Assembly (NCBI GenBank): GCA_017160915.1
Contig: JACAWG010000017.1
Span: 93,351 to 157,350, forward strand
Length of the DNA stretch: 64,000 nucleotides
Reading direction: 5' to 3'
Origin: Aggregatibacter actinomycetemcomitans
GTDB taxonomy: Bacteria > Pseudomonadota > Gammaproteobacteria > Enterobacterales > Pasteurellaceae
Made by a program: the position numbers and the translations under genes. A model generated the notes under the pieces. The model was given only the letters and a program-made list of their open reading frames with translations. It ran no database searches and had not been told where the DNA came from. This document shows positions 59,141 through 64,000 of this stretch, in pieces (the first letter of the stretch is position 1; each line of letters opens with the position of its first letter).

Positions 59141-60556
59141 ATGACAAATAAACGCTATGCTAAATTAACATTCATCACCGCATTGATTGCTCTTACCGCT
59201 TGCACGACCAACGTCGATTTGTCTTCTAAAGTGGAAATGCCCGCACAATTTGAGCAAACTTCAAACCAAGCGACCGCCAAAAATGCCATGGAAATCGCCC
59301 GTTGGTGGCAAAACTGGCGGGATCCGCAATTAACCCGATTAATCGAACAGGGCTTACAAAATAACCTTGATATTGAAATCGCCAAAGCCCGTTTATTGGA
59401 AGCGCAGGCAAACAGCCAATATACGCAGGCGGATCTGGGTCCGAAAGTCGGCGCGCAAGGTTCGATGGGCATGATTCATTCTCATGTGGAAAATCCGTTG
59501 ACGCAGCGTACTTATGATCGGTCAGGGAATGTGCAATATGCGGGAATCACGGCAAGCTGGGAATTGGATTTCTTCGGCAAAAAACGCAGCGATCGCGATG
59601 CGGCACAAGCTGCCGCCCTTGCCGCGCAACAACAGGTTTATGCCGCTCAAATGTTGGTTGCCGGACAAATCGCCGAAAGTTATGCCAACATTGCCGCCTT
59701 GCGTCAGCAAAATGTGCTGTTGCAACAAAACGAAAAACACTTACGCCAATTAAAAGGTTATGCGCAAGGTCGCTTCCGCGCCGGACAAGCGAACGCCAAT
59801 GACGTGTTACAGGTGGAAAGCCGAATCAGCGCCGTACAAGCGCAACAAGCCACCGTGAACGCACAAATTGCCGGCAACGAACGCGCCATTGCCATTCTCA
59901 TCGGCAAACCGCCGCAAGGGTTTCATCTCGCTAAAAGTGCGGTGGATTTTCTCGGCGCTTTACCGCCCGCGCCGAATGGCGTGATGCCCGGCGACGTATT
60001 GGAACGCCGCCCCGATTTACGCGCTTATCGCGCTCAAGTACAGGCGTTAGCGGCAAAACTGGCTTCCGCCAAAGCGGATTTATACCCGCGCTTTGAGATT
60101 CAATTTTTAGGACAAACGGGGCGCATCGACATCAACACGGACATTCCCGATTTAAAAGGTTGGGGCAATTTGTTAAGCCTTGACATTAGCCTGCCGATTT
60201 TCACCAACGGACGCATTCAGGCGAATATTGATGCCGCCGACGCCCGCCTAAAAGCCGCCTTGCTGCAATACGACAAAGGCTTACTGCAAGCCCTTGCCGA
60301 TGTGGATAACAGTTATCAAGCACAAGCGGCATTAAATCGCCAAAGCCAATTATTACAAACCGCCTACCAACAGGCACAAAAACAGGCGGGCAATGCGGAG
60401 AAATTATTTAACTACGGCGAAAAAACCTTAGACAACGCCCTCACCGCCCGATTGACCGCACTGGATTACCAAAACCAACTCATCCAAAGCCGACTGGCTG
60501 GCGCGAAGAATTTGATTAACTTGTATAAAGCACTGGGCGGCGGTTGGTCCGAGTGA
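59141..60556 (+). CDS. Outer-membrane efflux lipoprotein, NodT/OprM-type TolC family
   Basis: 471 residues. Lipoprotein signal peptide with lipobox LTAC (Cys about 21), then two TolC repeats with long coiled-coil hairpins. WWQNWRDPQLTRLIEQGLQNN, ITASWELDFFGKKRSDRDAA and LERRPDLRAYRAQVQA are typical of the family. Completes the exporter encoded just upstream, as the outer-membrane duct; no tolC copy is present in the E. coli yhiI operon, so this operon is self-contained. Internal USS near 59933. Confidence 0.93.
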   Translation: MTNKRYAKLTFITALIALTACTTNVDLSSKVEMPAQFEQTSNQATAKNAMEIARWWQNWRDPQLTRLIEQGLQNNLDIEIAKARLLEAQANSQYTQADLGPKVGAQGSMGMIHSHVENPLTQRTYDRSGNVQYAGITASWELDFFGKKRSDRDAAQAAALAAQQQVYAAQMLVAGQIAESYANIAALRQQNVLLQQNEKHLRQLKGYAQGRFRAGQANANDVLQVESRISAVQAQQATVNAQIAGNERAIAILIGKPPQGFHLAKSAVDFLGALPPAPNGVMPGDVLERRPDLRAYRAQVQALAAKLASAKADLYPRFEIQFLGQTGRIDINTDIPDLKGWGNLLSLDISLPIFTNGRIQANIDAADARLKAALLQYDKGLLQALADVDNSYQAQAALNRQSQLLQTAYQQAQKQAGNAEKLFNYGEKTLDNALTARLTALDYQNQLIQSRLAGAKNLINLYKALGGGWSE

Positions 60557-60579
60557 TGAAAAAAACGTTCGTGAAATCG

Positions 60580-60624
60580 ACCGCACTTTTGCGCCGGCGT
60601 GTGTAAAAGTGCGGTGGTTTTTTT
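60580..60624. terminator. USS-pair terminator after the export operon
   Basis: ACCGCACTTTT (60580-60590) and AAAAGTGCGGT (60605-60615) form the stem, with GTTTTTTTCC following. Confidence 0.75.
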
Positions 60625-60660
60625 CCGATGTTTTTCAACGCCCCCACCTTACCCAAAACT

Positions 60661-60695
60661 CGCTATATAAAATAAAGTATAAAGATGTGTATAAT
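60661..60695 (+). promoter_or_regulatory. ModE-box-like operator over the molB promoter
   Basis: CGCTATAT (60661-60668), eight bases, GTATAAAG (60677-60684) has the 8-8-8 spacing of the E. coli modA ModE operator; the left half matches the consensus, the right half about six of eight. TATAAT (60690-60695) follows at once, so bound repressor would block the promoter. Confidence 0.55.
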
Positions 60696-60731
60696 AAAAC
60701 ACATTTAAAATTAACCGCACTTTTTACTTTC

Positions 60732-61718
60732 ATGAATAAAAACAGATTTATTTTTGTATTACTTGCCTTTTTGCTTGTCGGGCTGGCGTTGTTTTCGTTG
60801 TCTTGGGGACGGTTTGCCATTCCTGTTGAGAATGTGGTGCAAACGTTGACGGGGAATAACCCGAACGATGTGCAGAACAACATTATTTTTAACCTGCGTT
60901 TACCGCGCATTCTTGCGGCGATCTTGGTCGGCGCGGCGTTGGCGGTTGCCGGGGCGACCTTTCAGGGGATTTTCCGTAATCCGTTAGTCTCGCCCGATTT
61001 GCTCGGTGTGTCCGGCGGTGCCTGTATCGGCGCGGCGGTGGCGATTTTGCTGGGGCTTGGCTTGTTTGCCATTCAGGGTTTTGCGTTCGTGGGCGGTTTG
61101 CTGGCGGTGCTGATGACCATGAGCCTGCCGAAACTGGTACGACGGGATTCGACGATTATTTTGGTGCTGTCGGGCATTATCATTTCCGGTTTTATGATGG
61201 CGTGTTTGGGGTTGGTGAAATACCTTGCGGATCCGGAAACCCAGCTTGCGGACATCGTGTATTGGCAAATGGGCAGCCTGACCAAAGCGGATTATCAAAA
61301 TTTGCGTCTGCTTGCGCCGATGATTCTGTTCACCACCGCCGCTTTATTGATGATGCGTTGGCGCATTAATGTGCTGTCATTGGGTGATCGGGAGGCAAAA
61401 CTCATCGGCGCCAATATTCGTTTTGAACGCAATCTCATGGTGATGTTCGCCACGTTGCTCACTGCCTCTGCGGTTTGTTTAAGCGGCACTATCGGTTGGA
61501 TCGGCTTAATTATTCCGCATTTGGCGCGCATGTTTATCGGCGACAATAATTTACGCACCCTGCCCCTTTCCGCCCTTATCGGCGCGATTTTTCTGTTGAT
61601 TATCGACACGCTGGCGCGCAATTTATACACGCAAGAAATTCCCCTCGGCATTCTCACCGGTTTTATCGGTGCGCCGTTTTTTGCTTGGGTGTTAGTGAAA
61701 CAAAAGGTGGCGGACTGA
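60732..61718 (+). CDS. molB: FecCD-type ABC permease, MolB-like
   Basis: 328 residues from the ATG at 60732; the longer frame from 60609 passes through a USS and the promoter. About ten TM segments in the BtuC/FecCD fold, with LPRILAAILVGAALAVAGATFQG (about 56-78), GVSGGACIGAAVAI and GTIGWIGLIIPHLARM (about 255-270). It overlaps the ATPase start (TGATG). By itself it could be an iron-siderophore permease; the flanking mop gene and the ModE-like site favour molybdate/tungstate, as in H. influenzae MolB. Confidence 0.85.
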   Translation: MNKNRFIFVLLAFLLVGLALFSLSWGRFAIPVENVVQTLTGNNPNDVQNNIIFNLRLPRILAAILVGAALAVAGATFQGIFRNPLVSPDLLGVSGGACIGAAVAILLGLGLFAIQGFAFVGGLLAVLMTMSLPKLVRRDSTIILVLSGIIISGFMMACLGLVKYLADPETQLADIVYWQMGSLTKADYQNLRLLAPMILFTTAALLMMRWRINVLSLGDREAKLIGANIRFERNLMVMFATLLTASAVCLSGTIGWIGLIIPHLARMFIGDNNLRTLPLSALIGAIFLLIIDTLARNLYTQEIPLGILTGFIGAPFFAWVLVKQKVAD

Positions 61719-62512
61719 TGACGATGTTAAAAATTAACCAACTTTATTTTCAGCACCAACGCCATATTCCCTTGCTTAACGGCATTGATTTGGAACTGAA
61801 GGCGGGCGAGCTGATCACCATTCTTGGCGCCAACGGCACGGGAAAATCCACCTTGTTAAACTGCATTGCGGGCTTACTGAAACCAAAGTGCGGTGAAATT
61901 TTTCTGCAAAATAAGGAAATCAAACAACTTTCCGCCAAACAAATTGCCCGTAAAGTGGCTTACGTTTCGCAACATTCGCCACAGACCTATCAATACAAGG
62001 TGCTGGATTATGTAGTACTGGGGCGCGCCGCCCATTTAGGCTTGTTCGGTAAACCGCGCGAAAAAGATTATCATTTGGCGGAACGGGCGCTGGCACAACT
62101 GGGGATTCTCCATTTTTCGGACAAAATCTATATGCAAATGAGCGGTGGCGAAAAGCAACTGGTGAATTTAGCCAAAATTTTGGTGCAACAACCGCAACTG
62201 ATTCTGTTTGATGAGCCCACCTCCGCGCTGGACTACGGCAACGTGTTCAAAACATTAAGCCTGATTAAAGGGTTATCACATCAGCAATTTTCTATTATCA
62301 TGACAACACATAACCCCGATCACCCGATGTTGCTGAGTGAAGTGATTCCGAACAGCAAAGTGGCGATTTTAACCAAATCGGGAAAATTGCATTGCGGTTT
62401 CACCGAGGCTATTCTCACAGAAGACAACCTGCGGGAACTTTATCAAACGGATTTGCGTTTAATTGATGTGCCTGAATTACAACGTAAAATCTGTGCCATT
62501 ACGCATATTTAA
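61718..62512 (+). CDS. molC: ABC transporter ATPase, MolC-like
   Basis: 264 residues. Walker A GANGTGKSTLL (about 36-46), signature MSGGEKQLV, Walker B LILFDEPTSALD, H-loop TTHNPDH. Group with BtuD/FepC-type ATPases that pair with FecCD permeases. Start ATG shares its A with the molB stop. USS near 61887. Confidence 0.88.
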   Translation: MTMLKINQLYFQHQRHIPLLNGIDLELKAGELITILGANGTGKSTLLNCIAGLLKPKCGEIFLQNKEIKQLSAKQIARKVAYVSQHSPQTYQYKVLDYVVLGRAAHLGLFGKPREKDYHLAERALAQLGILHFSDKIYMQMSGGEKQLVNLAKILVQQPQLILFDEPTSALDYGNVFKTLSLIKGLSHQQFSIIMTTHNPDHPMLLSEVIPNSKVAILTKSGKLHCGFTEAILTEDNLRELYQTDLRLIDVPELQRKICAITHI

Positions 62513-62524
62513 GAGGACGTACTT

Positions 62525-63559
62525 ATGACCATGAAAAAAACATTGTTAAAACGCACCGCACTTTTTGCGGCTACCCTGCTGGCATTTTCCGCGCAGGCGA
62601 AAATCATCACCGATGTGGATGGCAATCAAGTGGATATTCCCGATCGCGTAGAACGTGTGGCAGATTTGTGGCATGCCAATAATCAAATCGTGTTGTTATT
62701 GGGCGGCGCAGACAAACTGGTGGCAACCACGACTTCGATCAGCGCGAATCCTTGGTATAAGGAAGTGTATCCGAGAATTAAAGAAGTACCGGTCTTGACC
62801 AACGGCGAAACTATTCAAATTGAAGAATTATTGGCGCAAAAACCCGATGCCGTGCTGCTTTCCAAAAAATCCATGCTGAAAGAAGTCAATCAAGCGGGCT
62901 TAAAAGGCGTACATGTGAGTTTTCAGGATTTTGACGGATTAAAGAAAACCGTGCGTATTACCGCAGACGTGTTGGGCGGTGACGCACCGAAAGTGGCGAA
63001 AAAATACATTAAAGAATTAAACGACAACATTAATTTTGTCCATTCACGCGTTAAAGATGTCAAAGACAGCCAAAAACCACGGGTGTTACACATCACCAGC
63101 GGATCGGATTTGCTCAAAATTGACGGCGGGAAATCCATGATCGGAGATTGGATTCGTATGGCGGGCGGCAGAAATGTGCTACCGGATGAAGCCAATATGG
63201 TGAATGTCACCATGGAAACCATCGTACAAGCCAACCCGGACGTGATTATCATCGGTAGCAGCGGCAACAAAGCCCAAGGCTCAATTGAGAAAATTAAAGC
63301 GGATCCGACCTGGCAATCTATCAGTGCAGTTAAAAATAATCGTATTTATGCCAACCCGACAGGCACCTTCCCATGGGATCGCTACAGCGCGGAAGAAGCG
63401 CTACAAATCCTGTGGGCGGCGCAACTGTTCCACCCGGAACGTTTCGGCGATTTGGATATGGTGCTGAAAACCCAGGATTTTTATCAAAAATACTACAATT
63501 ACAGTTTGAGCAGAGAAAATGCACAACAAATCTTAAAAGGGCTTCCTCCTCTTAAGTAG
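62525..63559 (+). CDS. molA: Periplasmic binding protein, MolA-like
   Basis: 344 residues with signal peptide MTMKKTLLKRTALFAATLLAFSAQA; the signal region is encoded across a USS (ACCGCACTTTTT near 62557). Class III binding protein with two lobes linked by a long helix (about 165-190). ADLWHANNQIVLLLGG and MAGGRNVLPDEANMVNVTME correspond to the parts of H. influenzae MolA that bind molybdate and tungstate weakly. Gene order permease - ATPase - binding protein and the mop gene right after support an oxyanion role; a siderophore or haem role is less likely but not excluded. AGAGGA seven bases before the ATG. Confidence 0.83.
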   Translation: MTMKKTLLKRTALFAATLLAFSAQAKIITDVDGNQVDIPDRVERVADLWHANNQIVLLLGGADKLVATTTSISANPWYKEVYPRIKEVPVLTNGETIQIEELLAQKPDAVLLSKKSMLKEVNQAGLKGVHVSFQDFDGLKKTVRITADVLGGDAPKVAKKYIKELNDNINFVHSRVKDVKDSQKPRVLHITSGSDLLKIDGGKSMIGDWIRMAGGRNVLPDEANMVNVTMETIVQANPDVIIIGSSGNKAQGSIEKIKADPTWQSISAVKNNRIYANPTGTFPWDRYSAEEALQILWAAQLFHPERFGDLDMVLKTQDFYQKYYNYSLSRENAQQILKGLPPLK

Positions 63560-63561
63560 TA

Positions 63562-63606
63562 TTGGCATTCAGTGGTATTTCTTATAGAATGCCAAGGATT
63601 TTTTAA
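63562..63606 (+). terminator. Hairpin between molA and mop
   Basis: TTGGCATTC (63562-63570) and GAATGCCAA (63587-63595) with a 16-base loop; T run only after GGA. Probable terminator or attenuator, leaving mop partly independent. Confidence 0.65.
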
Positions 63607-63641
63607 CCCGCCTATTTAGGCTTTATCATAAGGAAATGTCC

Positions 63642-63851
63642 ATGAAAATCAGTGCAAGAAACCAATTAAAAGGCAAAGTCGTTTCAATCGAAACCGGTTC
63701 CGTAAACGCTATCGTTCAAATTGACATCGGCGGCGGAAACGTGATTTCTTCCACCATCTCCATTGAAGCGGTGAAAGAGTTAGGCTTATCTGTCGGCAAA
63801 GAGGCTTACGCTATCATTAAAGCCACTTCCGTGATGGTCGGTGTAGAATAA
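63642..63851 (+). CDS. mop: Molbindin (Mop), single TOBE/Mop domain
   Basis: 69 residues from the ATG at 63642 (AGGA seven bases upstream; an ATG at 63636 is too close). ISARNQLKGKVVSIETGSVN is the Mop signature, followed by ISSTISIEAVKELGLSVGK and IKATSVMVGVE. Molbindins assemble as hexamers that bind molybdate or tungstate in the cytoplasm. Its position right after a MolBCA transporter ties import to storage. Confidence 0.95.
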   Translation: MKISARNQLKGKVVSIETGSVNAIVQIDIGGGNVISSTISIEAVKELGLSVGKEAYAIIKATSVMVGVE

Positions 63852-63895
63852 TTCCTACCGATTTTTAGACGCTAAAACAACCGTACTTGAAAAAG

Positions 63896-64000
63896 TGATC
63901 TGCTCCCCAAAAGTTGGATAGATAACTAAACCTAAGTTAAATATTGAGCTCTGTATTGCACAGGGCTCAAATTGTTTAATTTAGGCTTAATGCGCTCCTC
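63896..64000 (-). mobile_element. End of an IS3-family (IS150-like) insertion sequence, partial
   Basis: TGATCTGCTCCCCAAAAG (63896-63913) looks like the terminal inverted repeat. On the minus strand, the last 22 codons of an orfB/integrase-type transposase read EERIKPKLNNLSPVQYRAQY and end at a TAG (63932-63934). That C terminus is characteristic of IS150-group transposases. The element continues beyond the window, so its integrity is unknown. Confidence 0.8.

Noticed and set aside
60732..63559. Iron-siderophore (FecBCD-type) uptake operon
   Set aside because: The fold fits, but no Fur box was seen, while a ModE-like site and a mop gene flank the operon; the MolBCA reading is preferred, not proven.
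1..64000. CRISPR arrays, tRNA or rRNA genes, prophage
   Set aside because: No regularly spaced repeats, no tRNA- or rRNA-like sequence and no phage structural genes were recognised; the frequent 9-bp repeat is the uptake signal.

Overview
The window looks like a Pasteurellaceae chromosome, most likely Aggregatibacter. The 9-bp Haemophilus-type DNA uptake signal sequence (USS, AAGTGCGGT or its complement) occurs dozens of times, often as inverted pairs that double as terminators. Gene content and order resemble Haemophilus influenzae (glnS / malQ-glgBXCAP, mukFEB, topA-lysR, a Mol-type transporter and molbindin), while base composition seems less AT-rich than H. influenzae. The genus is an inference from gene content and USS type.

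Layout. 0-2.2 kb: 3' end of glnS, a PhzF-family protein and a YcgN-type cysteine-cluster protein. 2.3-14.2 kb: a complete glycogen locus (malQ, glgB, glgX, glgC, glgA, glgP). 14.4-18.4 kb: secreted CAP-like protein, DedA membrane protein, rplY with a two-hairpin leader, a lipoprotein and the PBP7-type peptidase pbpG. 18.5-28.7 kb: the condensin genes mukF, mukE and mukB, split by a three-domain phospholipid-recycling fusion (LplT-like + PlsC + acyl-ACP synthetase). 28.8-31.6 kb: small PD-(D/E)XK-like protein, EamA transporter with a palindromic insertion in a loop, sbcB. 31.6-32.5 kb: gene-poor AT-rich DNA ending in Fur-like half-sites and a ferritin promoter. 32.5-36.6 kb: two ferritins, a 55-residue membrane protein, fnr with an FNR box, uspE and a histidine-rich DUF4198 protein. 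36.7-48.7 kb: topA, LysR regulator, rnm-like PHP gene, S51 peptidase, pyrD, pepN, purE with a PurR box, purK, aspC.

48.9-53.5 kb is the accessory part: after a SemiSWEET gene comes an AT-rich minus-strand cassette with two overlapping DUF262 genes (one with a C-terminal HNH/DUF1524-like domain, GmrSD-like), flanked by a decayed AAA ATPase gene and a decayed PP2C phosphatase gene. Both wrecks are cut exactly at USS sequences, so the island seems to be bounded by uptake signals. The DUF262 pair is the best candidate for a little-described defence system.

53.5-60.6 kb: TetR regulator divergent from a HlyD / RbbA-type ABC / ABC permease / outer-membrane lipoprotein export operon, with a palindromic operator candidate between them. 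60.7-63.9 kb: a molybdate/tungstate-type ABC transporter (molBCA) with a ModE-box-like site and an adjacent Mop molbindin. The window ends inside an IS3-family insertion sequence.
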